A stretch of DNA of 64,000 bases from Rhizobiales bacterium Ga0077545. Its GTDB lineage: Bacteria; Pseudomonadota; Alphaproteobacteria; Rhizobiales; Methylopilaceae. Of this stretch, positions 1 through 8,656 are shown piece after piece (positions within the stretch are counted from its first letter, which is position 1; every line of letters starts with the position of its first letter). The notes under the pieces are model-generated. The model was given only the letters and a program-made list of their open reading frames with translations, did not search any database and was not told the DNA's origin. A program made the position numbers and the translations under genes. The stretch covers positions 1-64,000 of the forward strand of contig LNEV01000015.1 of NCBI GenBank assembly GCA_001464335.1, in the 5' to 3' direction.

Positions 1-302
1 TCGATCGGGGAGATCGAGGACATGTCGACGACGATCTTGCCCTTGCCGAAGCCTTCCGCGACGCCCTTGTCGCCGAACAGGACGGATTCAACATGCGGCG
101 TGTCCGGCACCATGATGAAGATGATATCCGCGGCCTTGGCAACGGCAGCCGCGCTGTCCTCGACCTTGCCGCCGGCGCTCTTCAGAGCCTCCGGCACGCC
201 TTCGATCGTGTAAAGGTGGACGGTGTTTCCGGCAGCGATGAGGTGACCCGCCATCGGCGCGCCCATGATGCCGAGGCCGATGAAGCCGAGTGTCTTAGCC
301 AT
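1..302 (-). CDS. 2-hydroxy-3-oxopropionate reductase-like (beta-hydroxyacid dehydrogenase), 3' part missing
   Basis: Only the N-terminal 100 residues lie in the window; the frame stays open to base 1. The start MAKTLGFIGLGIMGAPMAGH carries the GxGxMGxPMA dinucleotide-binding motif of the 3-hydroxyisobutyrate / tartronate semialdehyde reductase family, followed by the family's V-D-M-S-S-I-S-P segment that leads into the substrate loop. Family members reduce tartronate semialdehyde to glycerate or oxidise 3-hydroxyisobutyrate with NAD(P). The start codon at 302 lies 73 bases after the stop of the AbrB-like gene, so it is probably the last visible gene of the same minus-strand catabolic operon. 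Exact substrate is undecided; GarR/GlxR is the closest resemblance. Confidence 0.85.
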   Translation of the reverse strand, partial: MAKTLGFIGLGIMGAPMAGHLIAAGNTVHLYTIEGVPEALKSAGGKVEDSAAAVAKAADIIFIMVPDTPHVESVLFGDKGVAEGFGKGKIVVDMSSISPI

Positions 303-375
303 TCGAGAAAACTCCGTGAGGTGTACCGTTCAAGAATATCACTACCAACCCATCGCTCGCCGATACACCGCCAGG

Positions 376-1431
376 TCAGCTCTTTGGCGACAGGTCGCTC
401 CGCCAATATCTTGAAACCAATGGCAGGGACAACACGACGAAGAGAAACCGGGCGATGTGATGCAGTGAGATGTAGGCCGGATCTAGACCGAGCACGAACC
501 CGAGCACGGTCAGGCCCTCCATCGCGCCGGGAAGGTATGCTAGCAACACCTGCACCAACGGCAGTCCAGTGACCTCGGACACCGCGATCGCCGCTGCGGC
601 CGAAAACGCCACGCCAATCACCAACGCTGCCGCTACCGCTCTCATCGAACCCACGAAGTCCGCAACGCTAATCCGCGCGATCTGGCCTCCAATCAGTATA
701 CCGATAATCATCATCGCGGCATTCGAGAGCAGGACTGGCAGCGATCCGTCGACACCTCCCAGCGCGTAGAAAATACCAGTTGCAATCAATGCCCCGATGA
801 TCAGTGCTCCGGGCACACGAAGCACCCGCAATGCAATTCCTCCTAACGAAGCGATAGCCAGCACATAGAACAGCTCCGGTAGATACAGCGCGCCGACGAT
901 ATTCGGTGGAGCCTGGGGATCGGCAGCGGGCGCTGAGAATATCAGCGGGACGAAAGCCATGAGTGAGAACAGACGGACCGTTTGCGAAAGGACCACCTTT
1001 CTCTGATCGACTTTGAACTCCGACGCCAAGGCAACGACCGCAGGTAGCGCACCCGGCGCCGTAGCAAAGAATGATGTTTTTAGATCCCAGTTCTCGAAAC
1101 GTCGCATATACCATGTCGATACATACATTATCACGGCAAGCGACAGGCAGCAGACCAGCAGGGATCCAGCCCATAAGACGGCCTGATCGATGACATTCGG
1201 TCGGATTGTGCTGCCGAAAAGCGCACCAAGCACTATGTATGCACTGTTGACCGCAGGGTCCGGCAACACGAAGCGAATGCCGCACACTACGGCGACGCTG
1301 GCACCGAGCAGCCCCCCAGTCAGCCAGGCTGCCGGGAAGTTGACCCATTCGAGGCCGACGCTCGCGATTATCGCTAGCGCTCCGGCTGCCAACAACCGTA
1401 ACACACCGCTGGGGTCAGGCTTTCTCATCAC
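376..1431 (-). CDS. AbrB-family membrane protein (putative transporter)
   Basis: A 351-residue, very hydrophobic protein with about ten membrane segments. It shows the duplicated architecture of the AbrB/YwnB-type family (named after the E. coli regulator of aidB; often called ammonia monooxygenase-like), with matching glycine-rich segments near residues 35-60 and 215-240 (GALIIGALIATGIFYALGG). Members are thought to be transporters, often beside organic-acid or tripartite transporter genes. Its start overlaps the stop of the substrate-binding-like gene by four bases (ATGA), so the two are translationally coupled. I infer a role in moving a substrate or product of this catabolic cluster; the cargo is unknown. 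Confidence 0.8.
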   Translation of the reverse strand: MMRKPDPSGVLRLLAAGALAIIASVGLEWVNFPAAWLTGGLLGASVAVVCGIRFVLPDPAVNSAYIVLGALFGSTIRPNVIDQAVLWAGSLLVCCLSLAVIMYVSTWYMRRFENWDLKTSFFATAPGALPAVVALASEFKVDQRKVVLSQTVRLFSLMAFVPLIFSAPAADPQAPPNIVGALYLPELFYVLAIASLGGIALRVLRVPGALIIGALIATGIFYALGGVDGSLPVLLSNAAMMIIGILIGGQIARISVADFVGSMRAVAAALVIGVAFSAAAAIAVSEVTGLPLVQVLLAYLPGAMEGLTVLGFVLGLDPAYISLHHIARFLFVVLSLPLVSRYWRSDLSPKS

Positions 1432-2153
1432 GCGCCGGATGGCGCGACGACCGCATCATGATGTCCGTGAGAAACGAGGCTCTTGGCGATCACCCCAGAG
1501 GATTTCATCTCCTCAACAAATGACCGCAAGAACTCTGCGGCGGTGTTCTTGCCTTGCAGCACGGCCACACCTTGTGGAATCTCCATGAAGCGTTCATCGA
1601 CCATCCGGAAGAAGCCGTTCTCCTTCACGAACTTCGCGATCGGATGGCGGATTCCGGCAACGACATCTCCTGCTCCGCTGGCGATATCGTCGAAAGGATC
1701 TTTCGCAAGGACGAGCTCTGCATGTTGCAGGATGCGCTTCAGATATTGCGTGTACGCGGCTCCATCGGCAGAAATCACGCGAACTCCAGCGGTGTCGACG
1801 TCCGAAGGCCTGTTGAAGTTGGATTCGTTCCTCACCGCGTAAGCCGCCTCAATCAGCATATAGGCCGGGCTGAAAATGAAGTCCGCCGCCCTGCTTGAAT
1901 CAATCGCCATGAACGCGACGGTGCAATCTGCCGTCTTCAACGCATCGACAACCTTGCCCGCCGCGTTGAACGACGCGAATTCGACATCCACGGACAGTGC
2001 TTTGGCGAGTTTGCGAGACAGATCGACGGTTACCCCTTTCGGATCATCGGCGGTCCCTTCGGCGAGCAGCGGATTTGCGAGATTCAGCGCAACTCGCATC
2101 CGGCCCCCTGGGGCGATCTCCCGGATCACGTCGGTTGAAGGCAAAAGCGTCAT
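1428..2153 (-). CDS. Family-3 solute-binding-like protein without signal peptide
   Basis: About 241 residues resembling family-3 extracellular solute-binding proteins: MRVALNLANPLL opens the first lobe, GVTVDLSRKLAKAL follows, and a later A-F-M-A-I-D segment precedes the hinge. The frame is open further upstream, but I chose the ATG at 2153 because a GTGAGG ribosome site precedes it by 8 bases and it begins 19 bases after the aldolase stop rather than inside that gene. No signal peptide or lipobox is visible at either start, which is odd for a periplasmic receptor. It could be a cytoplasmic binding protein or an enzyme on this fold (cyclohexadienyl dehydratase is a known precedent). Coupled to the AbrB-like gene. 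Confidence 0.75.
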   Translation of the reverse strand: MTLLPSTDVIREIAPGGRMRVALNLANPLLAEGTADDPKGVTVDLSRKLAKALSVDVEFASFNAAGKVVDALKTADCTVAFMAIDSSRAADFIFSPAYMLIEAAYAVRNESNFNRPSDVDTAGVRVISADGAAYTQYLKRILQHAELVLAKDPFDDIASGAGDVVAGIRHPIAKFVKENGFFRMVDERFMEIPQGVAVLQGKNTAAEFLRSFVEEMKSSGVIAKSLVSHGHHDAVVAPSGA

Positions 2154-2172
2154 TTTGGGAACCTCACTAAAA

Positions 2173-3213
2173 TCAGGACGATAGTCGGCCGTTGAAATCG
2201 GCGAAGGCGGATACGACGCCATCGACCGACCGATCATCGATGTGTCGATGGATGACAAGACGAAGCCGCGTTGCCCCGTATGAGCGCAAATCCACGCCTC
2301 GCTCGCCCATCGCTTTGATCCAAGCTGCCGGAGTTTCCCCGGTATGCCCTACGTCGATCATGACGATATTCGTTTCAGTTTTACCGGGATCGATGAATCG
2401 CGGGTCGATCCGGTGCACGCCTTCAGCGATCGCTTTGGCCCGTCGGTGGTCTTCCGCCAACTGCGGGACCATTTCGTTCAAGGCAACGATACCCGCGGCG
2501 GCGATCACGCCGGCCTGCCGCATGGCTCCTCCGAGCATGCGCCTAAAGAGCCGTGCACGTTGAATGAATTCCGTGCTGCCGCAGACAAGCGACCCGACAG
2601 GCGCACTCAGGCCCTTCGAAACGCAGAACGTTACGCTGTCGGCATGCTTGGCGATTTCCGATGCCGGCACTCCGAGCGCGATGGCGGCGTTGAAGAGCCG
2701 TGCACCATCGATATGCATCGGAATCCCACGTTCTGCGGTCAACTCGCGCAATTCTGCCAACACGGGGAGCGGTATGACCGATCCGCCGGCGTGATTGTGC
2801 GACGTCTCCACGCACACCAATCCTGTGGCGAGCGACCCAGGCGTGATTTTGCCTTTCAACATCGATGTCAGGGAGGCAATGTCTGGGCAGCCTCGATCGG
2901 CCTTGTAGTATCGATGAAAAAGTCCGGCGACCTGAGCAAACCCGCCAATTTCGCTTCTCGCAATGTGGGCGTCTGGATCACAGAGAAGCTCGCCTCCCCG
3001 CCCAGTATGCGCAAGCACTGACACGAGGTTTCCCATCGTACCGCTCGCGACATACAATCCGTCTTCCATACCAGTGAGCCGAGCGGCAAGTTGTTCGAGT
3101 TCGACGACGGTCGGATCACGTTCACGCATGTCGTCGCCTAGTTTCGCAGCAGCCATCGCCGCGTACATCTCGGGCGTCGGTAGCGTGACCGTGTCACTTC
3201 GAAGGTCAATCAT
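2173..3213 (-). CDS. Low-specificity L-threonine aldolase / beta-eliminating PLP lyase
   Basis: 346 residues, the usual length for the fold-type I threonine aldolase family. The start MIDLRSDTVTLPTPEM is the family signature, G-T-M-G-N lies in the phosphate-binding region, and SVTFCVSKGLSAPVGS holds the Schiff-base lysine. H-I-D-G-A-R is the cofactor-aspartate motif. Members cleave L-threonine or L-allo-threonine to glycine and acetaldehyde, or act on related beta-hydroxy amino acids. An ACTGGAG site lies 8 bases before the ATG. In this operon it more likely acts on a beta-hydroxy amino acid intermediate than in core glycine metabolism; that is inference. Confidence 0.9.
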   Translation of the reverse strand: MIDLRSDTVTLPTPEMYAAMAAAKLGDDMRERDPTVVELEQLAARLTGMEDGLYVASGTMGNLVSVLAHTGRGGELLCDPDAHIARSEIGGFAQVAGLFHRYYKADRGCPDIASLTSMLKGKITPGSLATGLVCVETSHNHAGGSVIPLPVLAELRELTAERGIPMHIDGARLFNAAIALGVPASEIAKHADSVTFCVSKGLSAPVGSLVCGSTEFIQRARLFRRMLGGAMRQAGVIAAAGIVALNEMVPQLAEDHRRAKAIAEGVHRIDPRFIDPGKTETNIVMIDVGHTGETPAAWIKAMGERGVDLRSYGATRLRLVIHRHIDDRSVDGVVSAFADFNGRLSS

Positions 3214-3309
3214 TCAAAACTCCAGTGAGCAACGCACGCATGCATGGGCTCAATCATCAATTCGATCTCGAATGCGAGTACTTGAGGGAAGCTACGAGCC
3301 GTCTTCCAA

Positions 3310-5019
3310 TCAGTTCCCACGGTGTCGGTCCTCGATCGCAAGGTCCGCGATTTTTTCGCCGATCATCATCACAGGGATATTTGTGTTCGCGCGCGGGACG
3401 AATGGCATGATCGACGTGTCCGCGATGCGAAGACCGGAAACCCCGTAAACACGACCTCGCGCATCCACGACAGACAACTCGTCGTCACGACGCCCCATCC
3501 GGCAGGTACACGAGGCATGCCAGGCGCCGATCGCGCTTTCCTTCACCCAGGATTCAAGCGCCTCATCGTCATTCAGGAGGTCTTCGAGACGCACTCCCTT
3601 GGTGACAAACGTGTCGATGAGTTGGCTACGAAGGAATGGAGCCGCAGAAAGCAGGCTCGATAGAGCGAGTGTTTGGGCATAGTTCCACTTCGTCACCCTT
3701 CCGACTTTGCGGACTGCCTCGCTGTAACTGGTCGGGAAGACGTATTCGACAGCCTTGGCAACATTCTGATCGCTGAACAGACCCGCAAGGAAATGCACGG
3801 TCTGCTTCATCCGGATGAGATCGCGTTCGTCGCTAAGAAGATTAAACTCGACACGCGGTGACGAGAATGCGCCAGACTTGCTGAGCCTCACAGTGCCCGT
3901 CGAATAAGTTCTGTTGAGCCAAACCATCAGCGAGCCGAGTTGCTTGCCCAGTGGATGCCAGGCGGCTCGGTTGATGCACACGAGGTACATATCCTGCGCA
4001 TCGCAGTTCGCGACGCCGGACGAATAGCGCATTGCAACGAACATCTGTCGACGCACCGTCGATGGCAGTCTCGCAAAAGGCTTCAGATAGCCCGTCATCG
4101 AAATCGCCGGATGGTCCTGAAGGTTTGAGCCGACACCGGGCAAATCGACAATCGGCTGAACGCCGCTGGATTTTAAATGCAAAGCCGGGCCGATCCCGGA
4201 ACGCATCAGCAGAGCTGGCGTATGGATCGCTCCAGCGCTCAGGATGACCTCGTGGGCCTGCACCGGCTCCACGCGCCCTGCCCGCTCGATCTCGAGGCCG
4301 CGCACTTCCGCACCTTCGAAAGACAGAGATCGGACGACACTTCCCGACCAGATCTTGAGATTGGACCGTGAGCGAACCTCCGCCGACAGATATCCCATGG
4401 CCGACGACGCACGACGGTTGTTCGCGTTTGAAATCGCGATCGGAAACTGCTCATCGCCGAAGGAAGCGTTCTGATCCTCGACGTACTCGAATCCGCGCTC
4501 GTGAAGCGCTGCTGAAACAGCCTTGGTGAACGGCGGCCAGACATCTTTCGGAAGACGACGGATCTTGATGGGTCCGTCCCTACCGTGCATCATTCCTGTG
4601 AAATCAAGGTCCGTTTCCAGGCGGCGGAAGTACGGCAGAACGCCTTCCCACGACCACCCTTCCGCGCCGAGAGCCTGCCATTGATCGTAATCATTCGGCA
4701 CTCCGCGGTTCGCCATCATGCCATTGATGGATGAGCCGCCTCCGACAAGCCGAGCCTGCTCATACCGTCGCGGCGCAGGTCGGTCCGGATCATTCGATGG
4801 CACGGGTTGTAGATGAACGCGCAGATCCTGCCATGTGTACAGCGGGTTGTAGTAGGCGCGTCCGGCCATGCTATCGAGGATATCAGCGGGTTCCTGACCC
4901 GGCAGATAGTCCGGCCCGGCCTCCAACAACAAGACCTGCGCCTTGCCATCGGCCGACAGACGGTTGGCCAGAACGCAGCCAGCCGAGCCAGCCCCCACGA
5001 TGACGTGGTCGTAGATCAT
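3310..5019 (-). CDS. GMC-family FAD-dependent oxidoreductase (choline dehydrogenase-like)
   Basis: 569 residues. The N terminus YDHVIVGAGSAGCVLANRL is the FAD-binding dinucleotide motif of glucose-methanol-choline oxidoreductases, followed by LLLEAGPD (ribose-binding glutamate). GGGSSINGMMANRGVPNDY is the GMC signature 1 region. Near the C terminus IGAWHASCTCRMG contains the active-site histidine, and D-T-S-I-M-P-F-V-P-R-A-N-T-N is the second conserved block. Members oxidise primary or secondary alcohols to aldehydes or ketones. The ATG overlaps the hyuB stop by four bases. I infer that it makes an aldehyde for the dehydrogenase encoded upstream in the same transcript; the real substrate cannot be read from sequence. 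Confidence 0.92.
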   Translation of the reverse strand: MIYDHVIVGAGSAGCVLANRLSADGKAQVLLLEAGPDYLPGQEPADILDSMAGRAYYNPLYTWQDLRVHLQPVPSNDPDRPAPRRYEQARLVGGGSSINGMMANRGVPNDYDQWQALGAEGWSWEGVLPYFRRLETDLDFTGMMHGRDGPIKIRRLPKDVWPPFTKAVSAALHERGFEYVEDQNASFGDEQFPIAISNANNRRASSAMGYLSAEVRSRSNLKIWSGSVVRSLSFEGAEVRGLEIERAGRVEPVQAHEVILSAGAIHTPALLMRSGIGPALHLKSSGVQPIVDLPGVGSNLQDHPAISMTGYLKPFARLPSTVRRQMFVAMRYSSGVANCDAQDMYLVCINRAAWHPLGKQLGSLMVWLNRTYSTGTVRLSKSGAFSSPRVEFNLLSDERDLIRMKQTVHFLAGLFSDQNVAKAVEYVFPTSYSEAVRKVGRVTKWNYAQTLALSSLLSAAPFLRSQLIDTFVTKGVRLEDLLNDDEALESWVKESAIGAWHASCTCRMGRRDDELSVVDARGRVYGVSGLRIADTSIMPFVPRANTNIPVMMIGEKIADLAIEDRHRGN

Positions 5020-6572
5020 GGCTGTCCGACCACTCCAAAGCCGCCGCCACCGGGTGTCTCAAGACGAAGCACCGTGCCTGGGGGCAGCACACTTACGAGG
5101 CGAGGATCGAGCGGCTTGCCATCGGCCAGCAGCCTTCCGGGTGCTCCGGCGCTGCCGCCATTCAAGCCGGGTGCGGCATGGTCCGTCCTGTTCGCCATGA
5201 ACGAGACCGTGACAGGTGCATCCGCGACGATCCGGAATTCGAACACCTGGCCGTCGCCACCCTTCCAACGCCCTTCGCCGCCAGTGCCCCGACGGATCTC
5301 CTTTCGGACGATCTTGATGGGGCAACGCGCCTCTAGGACCTCGATGGGGGTATTGGCAAGGTTGCTCGGGAAGCTGAGCGTGGGAATGCCGTCTCGTCCC
5401 TCGGAGGCACCCTGGCCGCCGTTCAGGAAGAAGGTTGTGGCAAAACCCTTGCCTTCGTGGGAACCAGCAAGCTGCACAGCCCAGAGAGGCGACCCAGGCG
5501 CAGCCTGAACGTTGCCGGGCATGACTTCGGACAGCGCACCCATGATGAGGGGCGGGAGAAGGTGTCCCGTCATCGCACGTGCTCCGACGGACGCCGGAAA
5601 GCGCGGGTTCAGAATGGATCCGAGAGGCGCCGTTGTTGAGACGGACAGGAAGCTGCCATCGTTGTTCGGAATGTCCGGTGCGAGCAGACATTTCAGTGCA
5701 TATGCCGAATACGCGAATGTGTAACACGGCACGACATTGATCGCTTGGGCGACCTGCGCTGACGAACCTTCATAATCCACCGCGATCTCGTCGCCTTGGA
5801 CGACCACACGGCATTTCAGAACGATATCTCCATCGCTGCCTTCGATGGCCGCCTTATTGAAATACTCGCCATCCGGGACATTTGAGATCGCTTCGCGCAT
5901 TGCCTGATCGGCGCGCGCGTACATGATCTCGCCGAGCTCCGTGAGATCAATTCCCACCTCGTCAAGGAACTCTCCCAAGCGCTGCGCAAGACTGCGATCG
6001 CAACTCACTTGTGCCCAGATGTCACCCATGACTTCCGCATTGACCCGAACATTGTCCTGGATGATGGTGAGAAGGGTCTCGTTTGGAGCATCATCCTCTA
6101 CGAGCTTCATCGGCGTGATGCGCAGTCCTTCCTCATAAACCTCGCGATTGGACGGAGAGCGAAGCCGGCCGCCGATGTCCGGGACGTGAGCAACACTCGC
6201 GGCGAACGCCACAAGTCGTCCTTTATGAAAAATCGGCACGGCGATGTTCACGTCCGGAAGATGTCCGGTACCGAGCCAAGGATCGTTGGTGATCATGACG
6301 TCGCCGGGCTTGAAACCATCGTCGCCGTACTTGGCGATGAAGTGCCGCACGGTCAGCGGCAGCGTACAAATGAACGATGGAATGCTGTAGCTCGACTGAG
6401 CAAGCAGGCGCCCCTGCGCATCCGTAAGCACGACCGCGTAATCATTGCACTCGCGAACGATCGTCGAGAATGACGTGCGAACTAGGTTTGCTGCCGCCTC
6501 GTCGACCATGCTGATCAGACGGGTCCAACTAATTTCGAGTGTGATCGGATCGATCGTTGTCATCTCGCTCAC
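5016..6572 (-). CDS. hyuB: Hydantoinase B / oxoprolinase beta subunit
   Basis: 518 residues, usual length for the HyuB subunit. It opens IDPITLEISWTRLISMVDEA and contains the HyuB block DVMITNDPWLGTGHLPDV and the H-V-P-D-I-G-G segment, plus a glycine-rich C-terminal tail typical of the family. HyuB forms the catalytic partner of HyuA in ATP-dependent opening of cyclic amides such as N-methylhydantoin, 5-oxoproline or caprolactam. It overlaps hyuA by four bases upstream and the GMC gene by four bases downstream, so all three are tightly coupled. Which lactam or hydantoin is used is not determined by the sequence. Confidence 0.92.
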   Translation of the reverse strand: MSEMTTIDPITLEISWTRLISMVDEAAANLVRTSFSTIVRECNDYAVVLTDAQGRLLAQSSYSIPSFICTLPLTVRHFIAKYGDDGFKPGDVMITNDPWLGTGHLPDVNIAVPIFHKGRLVAFAASVAHVPDIGGRLRSPSNREVYEEGLRITPMKLVEDDAPNETLLTIIQDNVRVNAEVMGDIWAQVSCDRSLAQRLGEFLDEVGIDLTELGEIMYARADQAMREAISNVPDGEYFNKAAIEGSDGDIVLKCRVVVQGDEIAVDYEGSSAQVAQAINVVPCYTFAYSAYALKCLLAPDIPNNDGSFLSVSTTAPLGSILNPRFPASVGARAMTGHLLPPLIMGALSEVMPGNVQAAPGSPLWAVQLAGSHEGKGFATTFFLNGGQGASEGRDGIPTLSFPSNLANTPIEVLEARCPIKIVRKEIRRGTGGEGRWKGGDGQVFEFRIVADAPVTVSFMANRTDHAAPGLNGGSAGAPGRLLADGKPLDPRLVSVLPPGTVLRLETPGGGGFGVVGQP

Positions 6573-8647
6573 CGGGAAAGCTCCACGAGGATTGTGCGGT
6601 CAGCAAGGACCGTGATTTTTGACGGGAACGGAATGTTCAACGTGCTCTCGCGCTCCTCGATGATTGCGGGACCATCGATCACCGCGCTAGGAGCAAGTGC
6701 GTAGCGGTCATAAACCGGAACGCTACCCATTTGTCTGGACGCTGGCAGAAACACGTCGCGATGCGCCTTTGGCGTGATCTCCGCCGCCGGCTCCGATGGC
6801 CAAATGAAGCTTCCGTGCGATTTACGTCCGGTCGCCGTCACGCGCCACGTCACGACCTCGGGCTTCGCCGATGGAAGGATTCCACCGAACAGCGCTCTGT
6901 ATCGCTCGGAGAATAGGGCGATCAGTTCGTCGTGAAACTCCGGCCCCAGGTCGCGATAAGGGAACCGAACGGCCACAGCGGCGCCCTGCCCGCCGAAACG
7001 CATCTCAGCGACGATGAACCAATTGCAGTCGTCGGACGCGGTGCCCGTATCCGCGAGCTCTGTCTCAGCATCGGCGCGAAGTTGCGCCAGTCGATCCGAC
7101 ACCTCTTCCCAGGCGATCGCGTCGACACCGGAAATTCGCGACCAGGATCGATCCGCACGCGGGGGCGCCGCAAGGAAGCCGAGGCAAGACCCGGCACCTA
7201 CGGCAACCGGGAAGGCAATGCGATGAAGGCCCAACCGAACCGCTACCAAAGTGGCGTGAAGAGGTCCTGCCCCGCCTGTCGCCACAAGAGTGAACTGGCG
7301 CGGATCGTGGCCTTTCTCGGCAATGTGGACGCGAGCCGCCGCCGCCATGCTTTCGTTGACGATGTCGACGATGCCGATGGCTGTTTGAAGCGCATCGAGA
7401 CCGACCTTCCGACCAAGATGTGCGAGCGCGCTCTTCGCGCTCTCGACGTCAAGATGCATCTCGCCGCCGAGGAAGTTAGACGGATCCAGATACCCAAGGA
7501 CGAGATCAGCGTCAGTGACAGTCGGCTCCGTGCCGCCAAGCGCATAACACGCAGGTCCCGGGACGGAGCCGGCGCTTTCCGGACCGACCTTGATGAGGCC
7601 AAGTGAATTCACGCCGGCGATGCTGCCTCCGCCCGCACCGATCTCGATGAGATCGATACTCGGAATAAGGATCGGCAGGCCGCTTCCACGCTTGAAACGG
7701 TGGACGCGTGCCGTTTCGAACGAATGCGCGATCGCGGGCTCGCCGTCGGTAATGACGCAAAGTTTGGCAGTGGTACCACCCATGTCGAACGCCAGGATGT
7801 TCGCTATCTTCGCGGCTTTGCCGGCATGTGCGGCGCTGATGACGCCTCCGGCAGGTCCCGACTCCAACAGGTTGATCGGAAAATCGGCCGCGGCGGTTGA
7901 TGAAGTGAACCCGCCACTGGAAACCATGATGCGGACGGGTGCTTCGATGCCGAGCCGCTTCAAACGTGTTTCGAGCTCACGAAGGTAGCTTTCGACCAAC
8001 GGCTGGACGTAGGCGTTGGCGGTTGCGGTAGTCGCCCGCTCGTATTCGCGAATTTCTCCGGCCACGCGTGCAGAGGACGACACAGCGATGCCCGGAGCAC
8101 GTTCGCGGATCGCTTTCTCGAGCTGAGCTTCATGACGCGGCTCGACGTTCGAATGCAGGAATGCGATCGCGACCGACTTCGCTCCACTCGCCTTCAGATC
8201 GGCGATGGCCTGATCGATTACAGTGTCGGAGAGTGCGGTGTCGACATCGCCCGATGCGGTGACACGTTCTTCGACAGGAATTCGCAGCTCATCCGGAACG
8301 AGCGGCGGCGGCAATTCGATTCCGAGATCATATAGGTCATAGCGAACCTCACGACCCATTTCGATGACATCCCGCACGCCTGCCGTGGTCAGCAGCGCCG
8401 TTCGGACGCCCTTCCGCTCGATCAAGGTGTTGGTGACGATCGTATTGCCATGTACGACTTCGATCACCTGGTCCACGCTGCCGGTCGCGCCTGCTTTCAC
8501 GAGCAGTTCATCGATGACTTTCGTCACGGCATCTCCCGGACTTGCAGGAGTGCTTAGGCTCTTGGCGATCCATACTGTTCCGGTATCGATCTCTTCGATA
8601 ACTCCGTCAGTGAACGTCCCGCCGATATCAACCGCAATACGATACAT
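6569..8647 (-). CDS. hyuA: Hydantoinase A / oxoprolinase alpha subunit (ATPase)
   Basis: 692 residues. The start YRIAVDIGGTFTDGVIEE is the actin-like ATPase phosphate-1 motif of HyuA/acetone-carboxylase beta proteins. NILAFDMGGTTAKLCVI near residue 285 is the phosphate-2 loop, and EIGAGGGSIAGV near 335 belongs to the same core. HyuA phosphorylates the lactam oxygen at the cost of ATP so that HyuB can hydrolyse it. It begins 9 bases after the aldehyde dehydrogenase stop and overlaps hyuB. Together with the GMC and aldehyde dehydrogenase genes this suggests stepwise oxidation of a ring-opened amino alcohol or amino acid. Confidence 0.93.
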   Translation of the reverse strand: MYRIAVDIGGTFTDGVIEEIDTGTVWIAKSLSTPASPGDAVTKVIDELLVKAGATGSVDQVIEVVHGNTIVTNTLIERKGVRTALLTTAGVRDVIEMGREVRYDLYDLGIELPPPLVPDELRIPVEERVTASGDVDTALSDTVIDQAIADLKASGAKSVAIAFLHSNVEPRHEAQLEKAIRERAPGIAVSSSARVAGEIREYERATTATANAYVQPLVESYLRELETRLKRLGIEAPVRIMVSSGGFTSSTAAADFPINLLESGPAGGVISAAHAGKAAKIANILAFDMGGTTAKLCVITDGEPAIAHSFETARVHRFKRGSGLPILIPSIDLIEIGAGGGSIAGVNSLGLIKVGPESAGSVPGPACYALGGTEPTVTDADLVLGYLDPSNFLGGEMHLDVESAKSALAHLGRKVGLDALQTAIGIVDIVNESMAAAARVHIAEKGHDPRQFTLVATGGAGPLHATLVAVRLGLHRIAFPVAVGAGSCLGFLAAPPRADRSWSRISGVDAIAWEEVSDRLAQLRADAETELADTGTASDDCNWFIVAEMRFGGQGAAVAVRFPYRDLGPEFHDELIALFSERYRALFGGILPSAKPEVVTWRVTATGRKSHGSFIWPSEPAAEITPKAHRDVFLPASRQMGSVPVYDRYALAPSAVIDGPAIIEERESTLNIPFPSKITVLADRTILVELSR

Positions 8648-8656
8648 GACAGATCC

